64,000 nucleotides of DNA from Serratia liquefaciens (GTDB lineage: Bacteria; Pseudomonadota; Gammaproteobacteria; Enterobacterales; Enterobacteriaceae). The notes beneath the pieces are model-generated. The model searched no databases. It was given only the letters and a program-made list of their open reading frames with translations, and was not told the origin of the DNA. Below are positions 1 to 10,513 of the stretch, one piece after another. Every line of letters starts with the position of its first letter. The first letter of the stretch is position 1. Position numbers and translations under genes: made by a program. The DNA is taken from positions 2,479,019 through 2,543,018 of the forward strand of contig NZ_CP088930.1 of the NCBI RefSeq assembly GCF_027594825.1. Direction: 5' to 3'.

Positions 1-1
1 C

Positions 2-736
2 TGGCGCACCGATTATAGCGATATCGGTTATCCGGACGTGGGTTTTTCCCCTTATATCAAAGGGTGGATTAAGGGTTATCTGACACCGGCAGATTACCCT
101 GACGGCGCAAAAATTCTGCCGCCGCCGCCAAAAGAGCATTCCGCAGCAGCAAAAAGCGATATTGAAACGTTCCATGAATTACGACAGCTGCGCGATACGC
201 CACGCGGCCAGCTGGCAATCCAAGATGCCAAGCTCTCCTTCAACCATATTGGCAGCGCATTTTCGCCGGCGCTGGGCATCACTATTTCACGTAAAAATAC
301 GCCTCATTTGCACCTGCTGCTCAGCCGAGTTTTTACCGATGCGGGTTATGCCTCCAATGACACCAAAAAAGCGTTTAGCCGAATTCGGCCCTACTCGGCA
401 TTACGTATCGACAGTTGCACGCCTAAAGAACATAGCGCGTTAAGTAACGACGGCGGCTCTTATCCCTCTGGTCATGCCGTCACCGGGATGATGTGGGCCA
501 TGACGTTAACCGCCATGGAGCCACAGCTGGCAACCCCGTTAATGAAAAAAGGCTATGAGTTTGGTCGTAGTCGTCTGATCTGCGGCGTACATTGGGAAAG
601 CGATGTCAACGCGGGTCGCTTCCTTGCTGCCGGCGCTTTCGCTCGCCTGCAGGCCAGCCCCGAATATCAAAAACAATTCCGCGAAGCCAAGCTGGAAGTC
701 GACCGTTTATTAGCGCAAAAACAAGGCAGTAAATAA
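2..736 (+). CDS. Class A non-specific acid phosphatase, 5' end outside window
   Basis: Periplasmic PhoN/PhoC-type phosphatase of the PAP2 superfamily, expected to hydrolyse organic phosphomonoesters. The three-part signature is complete: KKAFSRIRP, then PSGH, then SRLICGVHWESD, which fits KX6RP-PSGH-SRX5HX3D. The reading frame is open to the first complete codon of the window (WRTDYSDIGYPDVG...), and these residues look like family sequence, so the GTG at 38 is internal. The true start and the expected signal peptide lie upstream of the window. It ends 315 bases before gntK on the same strand and has no obvious functional link to the gluconate genes. The family assignment is firm. A specific symbol (phoN, phoC or aphA) is not justified from the fragment. 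Confidence 0.9.
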   Translation, partial: WRTDYSDIGYPDVGFSPYIKGWIKGYLTPADYPDGAKILPPPPKEHSAAAKSDIETFHELRQLRDTPRGQLAIQDAKLSFNHIGSAFSPALGITISRKNTPHLHLLLSRVFTDAGYASNDTKKAFSRIRPYSALRIDSCTPKEHSALSNDGGSYPSGHAVTGMMWAMTLTAMEPQLATPLMKKGYEFGRSRLICGVHWESDVNAGRFLAAGAFARLQASPEYQKQFREAKLEVDRLLAQKQGSK

Positions 737-1051
737 ACGTCAGCGCGGATTACCCGGCACATTAGGCGAAAGTCATCATCGTAAAAATGCCCAGGTTTGC
801 GCAGAGAGTGTGGCTGCGCAAGCCTTTCCCCATAACAATTATCCCCACCGTGACGCATCCGCGCAGCTCAACTTCAACGAAGTTTTATGTCTGGACGTCA
901 GCCTGAAATAGTTGAAGTCGATCACAAATAATGACTTTGCCAACGGAAGCCGATTGCAACCGGCGAAACTTCCTTCGACAATGTTACCGATAACATGTTA
1001 CCGGTAACAACTTGTATAGGGTAACGCCACCTGTCGTTTTGGAGCTAAGCC
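737..1051. other. Gap between acid phosphatase and gntK
   Basis: No gene is supported here. An 8-base inverted repeat (TTGCGCAG at 797-804 with CTGCGCAA at 814-821) may act as a weak terminator for the phosphatase, but no clear T-run follows. The right end carries the GntR-type operators and the gntK ribosome binding site. No gntR gene is present. Confidence 0.5.
981..1010. promoter_or_regulatory. Two overlapping GntR-type operators
   Basis: ATGTTACCGATAACAT (981-996) and ATGTTACCGGTAACAA (995-1010) are two palindromic boxes sharing two bases. Both resemble the known enterobacterial GntR operator (ATGTTA, CCG core, TAACAT). They lie 42-71 bases before the gntK start, where bound repressor could block transcription of gntK-gntU and perhaps edd-eda, with gluconate as inducer. 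Binding is inferred from motif similarity. A possible -10 (TATAGG, 1015-1020) lies just downstream, but no good -35 was seen. Confidence 0.7.
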
Positions 1052-1591
1052 ATGACCAATAATCAAAACCGTATTTACGTCATTATGGGCGTTTCCGGCA
1101 GCGGCAAGTCCGCCGTGGCCGCCGCAGCGGCCCGCCAACTGTCTGCCGGGTTCCTTGACGGTGACTTTCTGCACCCGCGCAGCAATATCCTGAAAATGGC
1201 CGCCGGTGAACCGCTGAATGATGACGATCGCGCCCCCTGGCTGGCCGCACTCAACGACGCGGCTTTCGCCATGCAACGCACCAATACTGTTTCGGTCATT
1301 GTCTGTTCGGCGCTGAAAAAGCACTACCGCGATCGCCTGCGCGCCGGTAACGGTAACCTGTCGTTCATCTACCTGCACGGCGATTTTCCGGTGATCGAAG
1401 CCCGCCTGGCTGCGCGTAACGGCCACTTCTTCAAGCCACAGATGCTGGTAACGCAGTTCGCGGCGCTGGAGCAACCGGGCGCGGACGAAAGCGACGTCAT
1501 GTCCGTGGACATCAACCAGCCGCTGGAAGCCGTCATCGCCGATACCGTGCGACATATTCAGAGTTTCCTGCCTCAGGACGTATGCGCGTGA
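1052..1591 (+). CDS. gntK: Gluconokinase
   Basis: Phosphorylates D-gluconate with ATP to 6-phosphogluconate, feeding the Entner-Doudoroff and pentose-phosphate pathways. At 179 aa it has the usual length. The P-loop is at residues 13-20 (GVSGSGKS), followed by the family region DGDFLHPRSNILKM. The ATG at 1052 is supported by GGAG at 1041-1044. The 3' end overlaps gntU by 10 bases, indicating translational coupling. The tandem GntR-type boxes just upstream suggest gluconate induction. Confidence 0.95.
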   Translation: MTNNQNRIYVIMGVSGSGKSAVAAAAARQLSAGFLDGDFLHPRSNILKMAAGEPLNDDDRAPWLAALNDAAFAMQRTNTVSVIVCSALKKHYRDRLRAGNGNLSFIYLHGDFPVIEARLAARNGHFFKPQMLVTQFAALEQPGADESDVMSVDINQPLEAVIADTVRHIQSFLPQDVCA

Positions 1592-2925
1592 ATACTGTAA
1601 CGCTGGTCGGTACTGCAGTCGGCTCGGTTCTATTACTGCTGTTTTTGGTGATGAAGGCGCGTATGCACGCCTTCGTCGCCTTAATGTTGGTGTCTATCGC
1701 TGCCGGTATTTTCTCCGGCATGCCGCTGGACCGCATCGCCGACACCATGCAAAAAGGCATGGGCGATACGCTGGGCTTCCTGGCTATCGTAGTGGCGCTG
1801 GGCGCCATGTTCGGCAAGATACTGCACGAGGTCGGTGCACTCGATCAAATTGCGGCACATTTGCTGAAACGTTTCGGCCAAAGTAAGGCGCATTACGCGC
1901 TCGGCATCGCCGGATTGATCTGCGCCCTGCCGCTGTTCTTTGACGTGGCGGTGGTACTGCTGATCGGCATTGTGTTTGCCGTCGCACGTCGCACCGACGG
2001 CAACATCGTCAAGCTGGCTATTCCCCTGTTTGCCGGCGTCGCCGCTGCGGCCTCCTTCTTGCTGCCGGGGCCGGTGCCAATGCTGCTGGCGGCGCAAATG
2101 AAAGCCGACTTCGGCTGGATGATCGCCATCGGCCTGGTCGCCGCTATCCTCGGCATGCTGATTGCAGGCCCATTGTACGGCAGCTTTATCAGCCGCTTCG
2201 TTAGCTGGCCAATGCCGGCGGATGAAAACGAACCGACGCTCAACAAGGGCAACCTGCCGTCATTTGGCTTTAGCCTGGCGCTGGTACTCTGCCCGTTGGT
2301 GCTGGTCGGTATGAAAACCATTGGCGCACGTCTGGTCACGCCGGGTTCTCAGCTGCAGCAGTGGCTGGAGTTTATTGGCCACCCGTTCACCGCCATTTTG
2401 ATTGCCTGTCTGATCGTGATTTATGGTCTGGCAAAACCGCGCGGCATGACCAACGAACAAACGCTGGCCATCTGTTCGGCTGCGGTGCAGCCCGCCGGGA
2501 TCATCTTGCTGATGACCGGTGCCGGTGGCGTGTTCAAACAAATCCTGGTGGATTCTGGCGTCGGCCCGGCACTGGGCGACGCCATGATTGGCACCGGTCT
2601 GCCAATAGCCGTGGCGGCCTTTGCGCTGTCCGCCATGGTGCGCGTGATTCAAGGTTCAGCCACCGTTGCCTGCCTGACTACCGTCGGTCTGGTGTTGCCG
2701 GTGACCAGTCAACTGGGCCTCGGCGGCGGGCAGTTGGCCGCGCTGGCTATCTGTATTGCCGGGGGCTCTATCGTGCTCAGCCACGTCAACGATGCCGGTT
2801 TCTGGCTGTTCGGCAAATTTACCGGCGCCAATGAGCTGCAAACGCTAAAAACCTGGACGGTGATGGAAACCCTCCTCGGCAGCGTGGGTGGCATCATCGG
2901 CATGATTGCTTTCACCCTGTTTTAA
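1582..2925 (+). CDS. gntU: Gluconate permease, GntP family
   Basis: Inner-membrane proton-coupled gluconate importer of the GntP family. The 447-aa protein is hydrophobic throughout, with about a dozen predicted membrane segments and the family stretches LGFLAIVVALGAMFGKI, SHVNDAGFWLFGKF and VRVIQGSATVA. It resembles E. coli GntU more than GntT, in both the N-terminal half and the GPVPMLLAAQM region. The ATG at 1582 lies inside the end of gntK with AGGA at 1575-1578. A GTG at 1588 is an alternative start. The substrate is inferred from family and from gntK; transport affinity cannot be read from sequence. Confidence 0.9.
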   Translation: MRVNTVTLVGTAVGSVLLLLFLVMKARMHAFVALMLVSIAAGIFSGMPLDRIADTMQKGMGDTLGFLAIVVALGAMFGKILHEVGALDQIAAHLLKRFGQSKAHYALGIAGLICALPLFFDVAVVLLIGIVFAVARRTDGNIVKLAIPLFAGVAAAASFLLPGPVPMLLAAQMKADFGWMIAIGLVAAILGMLIAGPLYGSFISRFVSWPMPADENEPTLNKGNLPSFGFSLALVLCPLVLVGMKTIGARLVTPGSQLQQWLEFIGHPFTAILIACLIVIYGLAKPRGMTNEQTLAICSAAVQPAGIILLMTGAGGVFKQILVDSGVGPALGDAMIGTGLPIAVAAFALSAMVRVIQGSATVACLTTVGLVLPVTSQLGLGGGQLAALAICIAGGSIVLSHVNDAGFWLFGKFTGANELQTLKTWTVMETLLGSVGGIIGMIAFTLF

Positions 2926-2947
2926 ACCACGATAACGACATAACACC

Positions 2948-2992
2948 GCCCCCGGCCTTTGCACATCAGGGCTGCAATCTCTCTCCGGGGGC
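2948..2992 (+). terminator. Hairpin between gntU and edd
   Basis: GCCCCCGG (2948-2955) and CCGGGGGC (2985-2992) form a perfect 8-bp GC stem with a 29-base loop and no T-run. It may reduce readthrough or stabilise gntKU mRNA rather than fully terminate, since edd begins 45 bases later on the same strand. Confidence 0.35.
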
Positions 2993-3036
2993 ACCGCCAT
3001 AGGCGGCGTCTATAACAATAGCCATGTGAGGAAGGT

Positions 3037-4851
3037 ATGCTTAATCCCACCCTATCCCGTGTCACGCAACGCATCATCGATCGTTCAAAACAGAGCCGCA
3101 CCGCCTATCTGGCACGCATTGAAGCGGCGCGCTCCCAAACCGTACACCGCGCACAGTTGGCCTGCGGCAACCTGGCGCACGGTTTTGCCGCCTGCCAGCC
3201 GGATGACAAAACTGCGCTGAAAAACATGGTGCGCAGCGATATCGCCATCATCACCGCCTATAACGATATGTTGTCCGCCCACCAGCCCTACGAAAACTAT
3301 CCCCAGCGGCTGAAACAGGCGCTGCATGCCGTAGGCGCGGTCGGTCAGGTAGCCGGTGGCGTACCGGCGATGTGCGACGGCGTGACCCAGGGGCAGGATG
3401 GCATGGAGCTGTCGCTGATGAGCCGCGACGTGATTGCCATGTCCTCGGCTATCGGCCTGTCGCACAATATGTTCGACGGCGCGCTGTTCCTCGGCATCTG
3501 CGACAAAATCGTGCCGGGTCTGGTGATGTCCGCCCTGTCGTTTGGCCATTTGCCGTCGCTGTTTGTGCCTGCCGGCCCGATGAGCAGCGGCTTACCGAAC
3601 AAAGAAAAAGTGCGCGTGCGTCAGCTGTACGCCGAAGGCAAGGTCGATCGCCTGGCGCTGTTGGAGGCCGAAGCCGCTTCGTATCACGGCATCGGTACCT
3701 GCACCTTCTACGGCACCGCCAACACCAACCAGATGGTAATGGAAGTGATGGGGCTGCACCTGCCGGGCGCCTCCTTCGTTCACCCGGATACCCCTTTGCG
3801 CGATGCGCTGACCGACGCTGCCGCACGTCAGGTCACTCGCCTGACCGAAACCGCCGGCAACTATCTGCCGATAGGCAAGCTGGTGGATGAAAAGGTGGTG
3901 GTGAACGGCATCGTTGCGCTGTTGGCCACCGGCGGCTCCACCAACCTGACCATGCATATGGTGGCGATGGCGCGCGCCGCCGGCATTATCATCAACTGGG
4001 ACGACTTCTCCGAACTGTCGGACGCCGTGCCGCTGCTGTGCCGTATCTACCCGAACGGCCCGGCGGACATCAATCAGTTCCAGGCATCGGGCGGCGTCGC
4101 CCTGGTGGTCCGGGAGCTGCTAAAGCACTGCCTGCTGCACGAAGACGTGCACACCGTGGCCGGTTTTGGCCTGAAGCGCTATACCCAGGAGCCGTGGTTG
4201 GATAATAGTCAACTTGCCTGGCGCGAGGGAGCGGATACTTCGCTCGATCCCCAGGTCATCGCCAGCGTCACCGAGCCTTTTGAACACCACGGCGGCACCA
4301 AAGTCTTGGCAGGCAACCTCGGCCGCGCGGTCATGAAAACCTCGGCGGTGCCGGTCGACAACCAGATTATCGAAGCGCCGGCGGTGATATTTGAAAGCCA
4401 GCATGACATCGTGCCGGCGTTTGAGGCCGGCAAGCTGGATCGCGATTGCGTAGTAGTGGTTCGCTTCCAGGGGCCGCAGGCCAACGGCATGCCTGAGCTA
4501 CACAAGCTGATGCCACCGCTGGGCGTACTGATGGACCGCGGGTTTAAAGTCGCGCTGGTCACCGATGGCCGCCTTTCAGGCGCCTCCGGCAAGGTCTCTT
4601 CCGCCATCCACGTAACCCCGGAAGCCTATACCGGCGGCATGCTGGCCAAGGTGCAGGACGGCGATGTGATCCGCGTGAATGGCCGCACCGGCGAGCTGGC
4701 ATTGCTGGTCGATGCCGAGGTTCTGGCCCAGCGAGCGCCTTACCAACCTGACCTGAGCGCAGAACATATCGGCTGTGGCCGTGAACTGTTCGGCGCATTA
4801 CGCAGCCAGCTTTCCGGGGCCGAACAGGGCGCCTGCTGCATTCAATTTTAA
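3037..4851 (+). CDS. edd: Phosphogluconate dehydratase
   Basis: Dehydrates 6-phosphogluconate to 2-keto-3-deoxy-6-phosphogluconate, the first committed step of the Entner-Doudoroff pathway. It belongs to the IlvD/Edd iron-sulfur dehydratase family. At 604 aa it is close to E. coli Edd (603 aa) and collinear with it. Cluster cysteines are likely in [10 protein letters not shown] and GICDK, with a third in [12 protein letters not shown]. The ATG at 3037 follows GAGGAAGG. eda lies 45 bases downstream, and gntK-gntU upstream provides the substrate. Confidence 0.96.
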   Translation: MLNPTLSRVTQRIIDRSKQSRTAYLARIEAARSQTVHRAQLACGNLAHGFAACQPDDKTALKNMVRSDIAIITAYNDMLSAHQPYENYPQRLKQALHAVGAVGQVAGGVPAMCDGVTQGQDGMELSLMSRDVIAMSSAIGLSHNMFDGALFLGICDKIVPGLVMSALSFGHLPSLFVPAGPMSSGLPNKEKVRVRQLYAEGKVDRLALLEAEAASYHGIGTCTFYGTANTNQMVMEVMGLHLPGASFVHPDTPLRDALTDAAARQVTRLTETAGNYLPIGKLVDEKVVVNGIVALLATGGSTNLTMHMVAMARAAGIIINWDDFSELSDAVPLLCRIYPNGPADINQFQASGGVALVVRELLKHCLLHEDVHTVAGFGLKRYTQEPWLDNSQLAWREGADTSLDPQVIASVTEPFEHHGGTKVLAGNLGRAVMKTSAVPVDNQIIEAPAVIFESQHDIVPAFEAGKLDRDCVVVVRFQGPQANGMPELHKLMPPLGVLMDRGFKVALVTDGRLSGASGKVSSAIHVTPEAYTGGMLAKVQDGDVIRVNGRTGELALLVDAEVLAQRAPYQPDLSAEHIGCGRELFGALRSQLSGAEQGACCIQF

Positions 4852-4896
4852 CCGATAGCGTGGCCGCGCAGCGGCCATAACTGGAGAGAACCGTTA

Positions 4897-5538
4897 ATGA
4901 ACAATTGGAAGACAAGCGCAGAACAGATCCTGATGGCCGGACCGGTAGTCCCGGTGATTGTCATCAACAAATTGGAACACGCAGTCCCCCTGGCGAAGGC
5001 TCTGGTGGCCGGTGGCGTCCGGGTATTGGAAGTCACCCTGCGCACCGCCTGTGCAATGGATGCGATCCGCGCCATTGCCAAAGAAGTGCCGGATTCCATC
5101 ATCGGTGCCGGCACCGTCATCAACCCGCAGCAACTGCAGGAAGTGACCGATGCCGGTGCTCAATTCGCCATCAGCCCGGGGCTGACCGCCGATCTGCTGA
5201 AAGCGGCCACTGCCGGTTCAATCCCGTTAATTCCAGGCATCAGCACCGTGTCTGAACTGATGCTGGGCATGGATCATGGGCTGCGTGAGTTTAAATTCTT
5301 CCCGGCGGAAGCCAACGGGGGTGTGAAGGCACTGCAGGCAATCGGCGGCCCGTTCCCACAGGTACGTTTCTGCCCGACCGGCGGTATTTCACCGAGCAAC
5401 TACCGTGACTATCTGGCGCTAAACAGCGTACTGTGCATCGGGGGTTCCTGGCTGGTACCGGCGGATGCGCTGGAAAGCGGCGACTACGCGCGCATCACTG
5501 AATTGGCGCGGGCCGCCGTTGCCGGTGCAAAAGCTTAA
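4897..5538 (+). CDS. eda: KDPG/KHG aldolase
   Basis: Cleaves 2-keto-3-deoxy-6-phosphogluconate to pyruvate and glyceraldehyde-3-phosphate. The 213-aa TIM barrel has the Schiff-base lysine Lys133 in [12 protein letters not shown] and the general base Glu45 in [10 protein letters not shown], both at the positions known for E. coli Eda. The ATG at 4897 is preceded by GGAGAG. It is the last gene of the gluconate/Entner-Doudoroff cluster and converges with aceK across a strong hairpin. Confidence 0.96.
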   Translation: MNNWKTSAEQILMAGPVVPVIVINKLEHAVPLAKALVAGGVRVLEVTLRTACAMDAIRAIAKEVPDSIIGAGTVINPQQLQEVTDAGAQFAISPGLTADLLKAATAGSIPLIPGISTVSELMLGMDHGLREFKFFPAEANGGVKALQAIGGPFPQVRFCPTGGISPSNYRDYLALNSVLCIGGSWLVPADALESGDYARITELARAAVAGAKA

Positions 5539-5545
5539 TGCTATC

Positions 5546-5565
5546 GGGCGCGGCGTGCCGCGCCC
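5546..5565. terminator. Hairpin between convergent eda and aceK
   Basis: A perfect GC-rich inverted repeat, GGGCGCGGC then GT then GCCGCGCCC, fills most of the 27-base gap. It could serve both transcripts, although neither side has a long T-run. Confidence 0.6.
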
Positions 5566-7320
5566 TTACGTCGCTGCCGAGGTCGCAGGTAATTCCACTC
5601 CGCTGCGCTGACTGAAACGCCGCTTCTTGCGGTAAGCGAATACGTCTTCCACATGCCCATCGCGAATGCGCTGCTGCAGCCCGCGCCAGTAATCTGCTTC
5701 GAACAGATCGCTATGCAGCTCTTCAAACACCTGTCGAATGCGCCGGTCGCCACACAGAAAGTGCCGGAACTCCTCCGGGAACACATCATTCGCTGACACG
5801 CTGTACCACGGCTCGCTGGCCAATTCGTCTTCCGGGTAACGCGGCGGTGGAATATCGCGGAAGTTCACCTCGGTCATGTAGCAAATTTCATCGTAATCGT
5901 AGAACACCACCCGCCCGTGCCGGGTCACGCCGAAGTTCTTGAACAGCATATCGCCGGGGAAGATATTGGCGGCGGCCAGCTGTTTGATCGCATTGCCGTA
6001 CTCTTCGATGGCGTCACGCATCTGCTGCTCATTGGCCTGCTCCAGATACAGGTTCAGCGGTGTCATGCGCCGTTCCATATACAGATGCTTGATCACGATG
6101 CGATCGCCAAGGTCCTCCAGTTTGTCCGGCACTTCACGCTGCAACTCAGCCAAAAGCTCCGGGCTGAGACGCGCCTTGTCGACGACAAAATTCTCGTATT
6201 CTTGGGTATCCGCCATACGCCCAACGCGATCATGTTCTTTCACCAGTTGGTAACAGGCCATTACCTGTGCCTGCGTCACTTCTTTTTGCGGTGCGAACTC
6301 ATCCTTGATCATCTTGAACACCCGATCGAACGACGGCAGGGTGAATACCAGCATCACCATGCCTTTCACTCCCGGCGCGATGATGAACTGCTCCTGCGAG
6401 CCGGCCATAAACGTCAGGTATTCGCGGTAACACTCCGTTTTTCCGTGCTTCTGGCAGCCAATCGCCATATACAGTTCGGCGGTGGTTTTGCCCGGCAGGA
6501 TCTCACGCAGCCACTCGACCATCGCTGCCGGAAGCGGTGCATAAACCATAAAATAAGAACGGGCGAAGCCAAACACGATGCTGGCCTCGGCCTTGCTGGT
6601 CAGGCAGGTATCTATAAACAGGTCGCCGGAATCACTGTGGTGGATCGGTAACAGGAAGGGATAGACCGTATGCGCCACGCGCAGCTTACCCACCAACCAG
6701 GCGGCCTTGTTGCGGTAAAAAAGCTCATTGGCGATCTGGAATGTCGCCCCCGCCAGCTGCTGCGCGCTAAAGCTCTGTTGCAACGCCCGAGTGATGTAAT
6801 CAATGTCGCGCGACAAATTTTCCCAAGGTAGCCGTAAGGGCAAATCGGTCAGCAGGTTGTACAACATCGCCGACACGTCGCCGTTAGCGGTGAAATCACG
6901 CGACAGCGGGCGCGGGATATCGCGAAAGCGTCCCTCAGGTTGAGAGCTGAAAACAAACAGCTTTTCCGGCGTCAGATCGCGGTGCTTGAACAGGCGGCAG
7001 TAAACCGAATTGAAAAAGCTTTCGGCAATCTCAAAACGGGGATATTCCGGCAGCAAGTCGGTGTACACCGCCTTCACCCGGCTGGGGAAATCAGCATCGA
7101 AGTACTTTTGCCCGGTGATGCACTTCAGTTGCTCCACCACCAGGCCGACGTGATGGTCATACAGGTGAATACGCTTTTTCATCGCCTGTTGCACCGCCGG
7201 CCAGTCTGCGCGCTCAAAACGCTGCTGCGCACCGGCGGTCACTTCAAGGAAGCGGCCGTATTGCGCATCAAAACCCTGCAGTATCGTCTGTGCGATCAAC
7301 AGCTCCAGTTTCGCCGCCAT
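5566..7320 (-). CDS. aceK: Isocitrate dehydrogenase kinase/phosphatase
   Basis: Bifunctional enzyme that phosphorylates and inactivates isocitrate dehydrogenase, and reverses this, so setting flux between the TCA cycle and the glyoxylate shunt. The 584-aa protein aligns along the whole of E. coli AceK (578 aa), with stretches such as [18 protein letters not shown] and the C-terminal kinase part [17 protein letters not shown] and [12 protein letters not shown]. The C-terminal tail is slightly extended and less conserved. It is the last gene of aceBAK, 70 bases after aceA, with a stem-loop in that gap. Confidence 0.97.
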   Translation of the reverse strand: MAAKLELLIAQTILQGFDAQYGRFLEVTAGAQQRFERADWPAVQQAMKKRIHLYDHHVGLVVEQLKCITGQKYFDADFPSRVKAVYTDLLPEYPRFEIAESFFNSVYCRLFKHRDLTPEKLFVFSSQPEGRFRDIPRPLSRDFTANGDVSAMLYNLLTDLPLRLPWENLSRDIDYITRALQQSFSAQQLAGATFQIANELFYRNKAAWLVGKLRVAHTVYPFLLPIHHSDSGDLFIDTCLTSKAEASIVFGFARSYFMVYAPLPAAMVEWLREILPGKTTAELYMAIGCQKHGKTECYREYLTFMAGSQEQFIIAPGVKGMVMLVFTLPSFDRVFKMIKDEFAPQKEVTQAQVMACYQLVKEHDRVGRMADTQEYENFVVDKARLSPELLAELQREVPDKLEDLGDRIVIKHLYMERRMTPLNLYLEQANEQQMRDAIEEYGNAIKQLAAANIFPGDMLFKNFGVTRHGRVVFYDYDEICYMTEVNFRDIPPPRYPEDELASEPWYSVSANDVFPEEFRHFLCGDRRIRQVFEELHSDLFEADYWRGLQQRIRDGHVEDVFAYRKKRRFSQRSGVELPATSAAT

Positions 7321-7329
7321 CCTTACCTC

Positions 7330-7365
7330 CCGCCAGAAAAGAGAGCCTGCATAAGCAGGCCCTGA
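7330..7365 (-). terminator. Stem-loop in the aceA-aceK gap
   Basis: GCCTGC (7345-7350), loop ATAA, GCAGGC (7355-7360). Read leftward it is followed by TCTCTTTT, so it looks like a leaky terminator or mRNA-stabilising hairpin. In E. coli aceK is expressed far below aceA, and structure in this gap has been implicated; the same role here is inferred. Confidence 0.5.
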
Positions 7366-7390
7366 TTTAGATTTTGTTAGCTCTGCGGCC

Positions 7391-8698
7391 TCAGAACTGC
7401 TGTTCTTCCGTCGAACCGGTCAGCGCCGTTACCGAAGAGGTGCCGCCCTGAATGATGGTAGTGACCTTGTCGAAATAGCCGGTCCCCACTTCCTGTTGGT
7501 GCGATGCGAAGGTGTAGCCGCGTGAAACGGCATCGAATTCAGGTTTCTGTACCTTCTCGACGTAGTGCTTCATGCCCTCGCCCTGTGCATAAGCGTGCGC
7601 CAGGTCAAACATGTTGAACCACATGCTGTGGATGCCCGCCAGCGTGATGAACTGGTATTTGTATCCCATCGCCGACAGCTCTTCCTGGAAGCGGGCAATC
7701 GTCTGATCGTCCAGGTTCTTTTTCCAGTTGAACGACGGCGAGCAGTTGTATGCCAGCAGTTTGCCTGGGAATTTGGCGTGAATAGCGTCGGCGAAACGCT
7801 TGGCTGCCTGCAGATCCGGCGTGGAGGTTTCGCACCACACCAGGTCGGCGTAAGGGCAATACGCCAGGCCACGGCTGATCGCTTGCTCAATGCCGGCATG
7901 GGTACGGAAGAAACCTTCCGCAGTACGTTCGCCAGAGACAAACTCGCTGTCGTATGGATCGCAGTCAGACGTCAATAAATCGGCGGCATCGGCATCGGTA
8001 CGCGCAATGACCAGCGTTGGCACTCCGAGCACGTCAGCAGCCAAACGCGCTGCAACCAGCTTCTGAATCGCTTCCTGGGTAGGCACCAGCACTTTGCCAC
8101 CCATATGACCGCATTTTTTCACCGCCGCCAATTGGTCTTCGAAATGCACCCCGGCAGCGCCGGCCTCAATCATGGCTTTCATCAGTTCAAAAGCATTCAG
8201 TACGCCGCCAAAACCGGCTTCGGCATCGGCGACGATCGGCAGGAAGTAGTCGGTGTAACCCTTGCTGCCCGGCTCAATCTTATTGGCCCACTGGATCTGA
8301 TCGGCTCGGCGGAAAGTATTGTTGATGCGTTTAACCACGGCCGGCACGGAATCAACCGGGTACAGCGACTGGTCCGGATACATGGCAGAGGCGGTGTTGG
8401 CATCCGCAGCGACCTGCCAGCCAGACAGATAAATCGCTTCGATGCCGGCTTTGGCCTGCTGCAGTGCCTGCCCGCCCGTCAACGCACCCAGGCTGTTGAC
8501 ATAGCCTTTGCGTGATTTACCGTGCAGCAGTTCCCACAGCTTGGCGGCACCGTTTTGCGCCAGCGTACAGACCGGATTTACCGAGCCGCGCAGATTAATC
8601 ACGTCTTCAGCGCTGTACGGGCGGGTGATGCCTTCCCAACGAGCCGATGTCCATTCCTGTTCCAGTTGTTGAATCTGTTGAGCACGAGAGGTAGACAT
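7391..8698 (-). CDS. aceA: Isocitrate lyase
   Basis: Cleaves isocitrate to glyoxylate and succinate, the first glyoxylate-shunt step, allowing growth on acetate or fatty acids. The 435-aa protein carries the catalytic [10 protein letters not shown] loop and the metal-binding region [10 protein letters not shown]. The ATG at 8698 is chosen because AAGGAT lies just upstream and the next residues align with the E. coli N-terminus; a TTG at 8716 in the same frame lies before that ribosome binding site. aceB lies 47 bases upstream. Confidence 0.97.
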   Translation of the reverse strand: MSTSRAQQIQQLEQEWTSARWEGITRPYSAEDVINLRGSVNPVCTLAQNGAAKLWELLHGKSRKGYVNSLGALTGGQALQQAKAGIEAIYLSGWQVAADANTASAMYPDQSLYPVDSVPAVVKRINNTFRRADQIQWANKIEPGSKGYTDYFLPIVADAEAGFGGVLNAFELMKAMIEAGAAGVHFEDQLAAVKKCGHMGGKVLVPTQEAIQKLVAARLAADVLGVPTLVIARTDADAADLLTSDCDPYDSEFVSGERTAEGFFRTHAGIEQAISRGLAYCPYADLVWCETSTPDLQAAKRFADAIHAKFPGKLLAYNCSPSFNWKKNLDDQTIARFQEELSAMGYKYQFITLAGIHSMWFNMFDLAHAYAQGEGMKHYVEKVQKPEFDAVSRGYTFASHQQEVGTGYFDKVTTIIQGGTSSVTALTGSTEEQQF

Positions 8699-8745
8699 AA
8701 TTTTTATCCTTTTCAATAATGTAGGGTTAATGGTCAGGAACGGGT

Positions 8746-10344
8746 TCAGGCCAGGAGCTCATAGCCAGGTAACGTCAGAAAATCGATTAATTCGTCTTGC
8801 GTAGTGATACGTTCCATCAGGCGCGCGGCTTCTTCGAAACGGCCAGCATTAAAACGCGCCTCACCCAACTCTTCACGTACCACCAACATCTCTTCTTTCA
8901 GCATCTGGCGGAACAGCGCCTTAGTGACCAACTGGCCATCGCTCAGGCTCTTTTGGTGATGGATCCACTGCCAGATTGAGGTACGGGAGATTTCCGCCGT
9001 CGCGGCATCTTCCATCAGGCCGTAAATCGGTACGCAGCCATTGCCGGAAATCCAGGCTTCGATGTATTGCACCGCCACACGAATATTGGCGCGCATACCC
9101 GCTTCGGTCCGTTCGCCATCACAGGGTTCCAGCAGCTGCGCGGCGCTGATCGGCGCATCGTTCTCACGCAGGACTTCCAGCTGATTACGGCGTTCGCCGA
9201 GCACTTTGCTGAACACTTCCATCACGGTATCCGCCAGCCCCGGATGCGCCACCCAGGTGCCGTCATGGCCGTTATTGGCCTCCAGCTCTTTATCCGCCCG
9301 CACCTTGTTCAACACCCAGGCATTCTTCTCGGCGTCTTTGCTCGGAATAAACGCCGCCATGCCCCCCATGGCGAAAGCGCCTCGCTTATGGCAGGTTTTG
9401 ATCAACAAGCGGGAGTAAGCACTGAGGAATGACTTGTCCATCGTGACCGACTGGCGATCCGGCAGGACCCGATCCGCATGGTTTTTCAGCGTTTTGATAT
9501 AGCTGAAGATGTAATCCCAACGGCCGCAGTTCAACCCGACGATATGATCGCGCAGGTGGTAGAGGATCTCGTCCATCTGGAATACCGCCGGCAACGTTTC
9601 GATCAATACGGTGGCCTTGATGGTGCCGCGCGGCAGGGAGAAACGATCCTCGGCAAAGCTGAAGACCTCACTCCACCAGGCGGCTTCCTGCCAGGATTGG
9701 GTTTTGGGCAGGTAGAAATAAGGTCCGCTGCCTTTTGCCAGCAGTTGACGGTAGTTGTGGAAGAAATACAGAGCGAAATCGAACAGGCCGCCTGGGATCG
9801 CTTCGCCCTGCCACTGCACGTGTTTCTCCGGCAAATGCAGGCCACGTACGCGCGCAATCAATACCGCTGGATTGGGCTTCAGCTGATAAATCTTGCCGGC
9901 TTCATTGGTGTAAGAAATGGTGCCATTCACCGCATCGTGCAGGTTGATTTGCCCATCGATCACTTTGTCCCAGCTCGGCGCCAGTGAATCTTCGAAATCC
10001 GCCATAAAGACCTTCACATTGGCATTCAGGGCATTGATCACCATCTTGCGTTCAACCGGCCCCGTGATTTCAACCCGACGGTCGCGCAGATCCTCAGGTA
10101 TGCCGCGGATCTTCCACTCACCATTACGAATGGAATCAGTTTCCGAAATAAAATCCGGGAGTTCGCCCTGATCGATCTTCTGCTGCCAACAGGCACGCGC
10201 AGCCAAAAGTTTGTTGCGCTGCGGAGTAAATTTACTCACCAGATCCGCCAGGAATTCGACCGCGTCATCCGTCAGCACCTGCCGTTCAGCCGCGGTGAAA
10301 CTCTGCGTAAACGTTAACTCCGTGCCTGCTATCTGTTGCGTCAT
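8746..10344 (-). CDS. aceB: Malate synthase A
   Basis: Condenses glyoxylate with acetyl-CoA to malate, completing the glyoxylate shunt. At 532 aa it matches E. coli malate synthase A (533 aa). Conserved stretches include [33 protein letters not shown] and the C-terminal [10 protein letters not shown]. The ATG at 10344 is preferred because AAGGAG sits six bases upstream and the sequence before it (to 10404) lacks family similarity. It is the first gene of aceBAK, downstream of a promoter carrying an IclR-like half-palindrome. Confidence 0.96.
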   Translation of the reverse strand: MTQQIAGTELTFTQSFTAAERQVLTDDAVEFLADLVSKFTPQRNKLLAARACWQQKIDQGELPDFISETDSIRNGEWKIRGIPEDLRDRRVEITGPVERKMVINALNANVKVFMADFEDSLAPSWDKVIDGQINLHDAVNGTISYTNEAGKIYQLKPNPAVLIARVRGLHLPEKHVQWQGEAIPGGLFDFALYFFHNYRQLLAKGSGPYFYLPKTQSWQEAAWWSEVFSFAEDRFSLPRGTIKATVLIETLPAVFQMDEILYHLRDHIVGLNCGRWDYIFSYIKTLKNHADRVLPDRQSVTMDKSFLSAYSRLLIKTCHKRGAFAMGGMAAFIPSKDAEKNAWVLNKVRADKELEANNGHDGTWVAHPGLADTVMEVFSKVLGERRNQLEVLRENDAPISAAQLLEPCDGERTEAGMRANIRVAVQYIEAWISGNGCVPIYGLMEDAATAEISRTSIWQWIHHQKSLSDGQLVTKALFRQMLKEEMLVVREELGEARFNAGRFEEAARLMERITTQDELIDFLTLPGYELLA

Positions 10345-10473
10345 TGTCTTGCTCCTTCCCATCATTGTGCACCGACGCTGTAAGTCAGGCGGGCACATCT
10401 TCATCAGAAATCAGTGCGGATCAGGATGAATAAAATGATCCTCAACTGGTCAGATCTCATCTCACTGGATCTA

Positions 10474-10513
10474 AGAATACTCAACTAAAAATAAAAATCA
10501 AAAACGATTTCCA
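10474..10513 (-). promoter_or_regulatory. aceBAK promoter with IclR-like site
   Basis: On the minus strand TTGATT (10496-10501) and TATTCT (10474-10479) are spaced by 16 bases. Immediately upstream and overlapping the -35, 10499-10513 matches 10 of 14 defined bases of the IclR consensus TGGAAATNATTTCCA, with one half perfect. The arrangement, with repressor overlapping the -35, is that known for E. coli aceB. The specific call is inferred. Confidence 0.5.

Noticed and set aside
5917..6651. A 244-codon plus-strand frame opposite aceK
   Set aside because: Antisense to a clearly functional aceK, without a ribosome binding site or recognisable domain.
8699..8716. Upstream TTG start for aceA
   Set aside because: The aceA ribosome binding site lies downstream of this codon, and the added residues do not align with isocitrate lyases.
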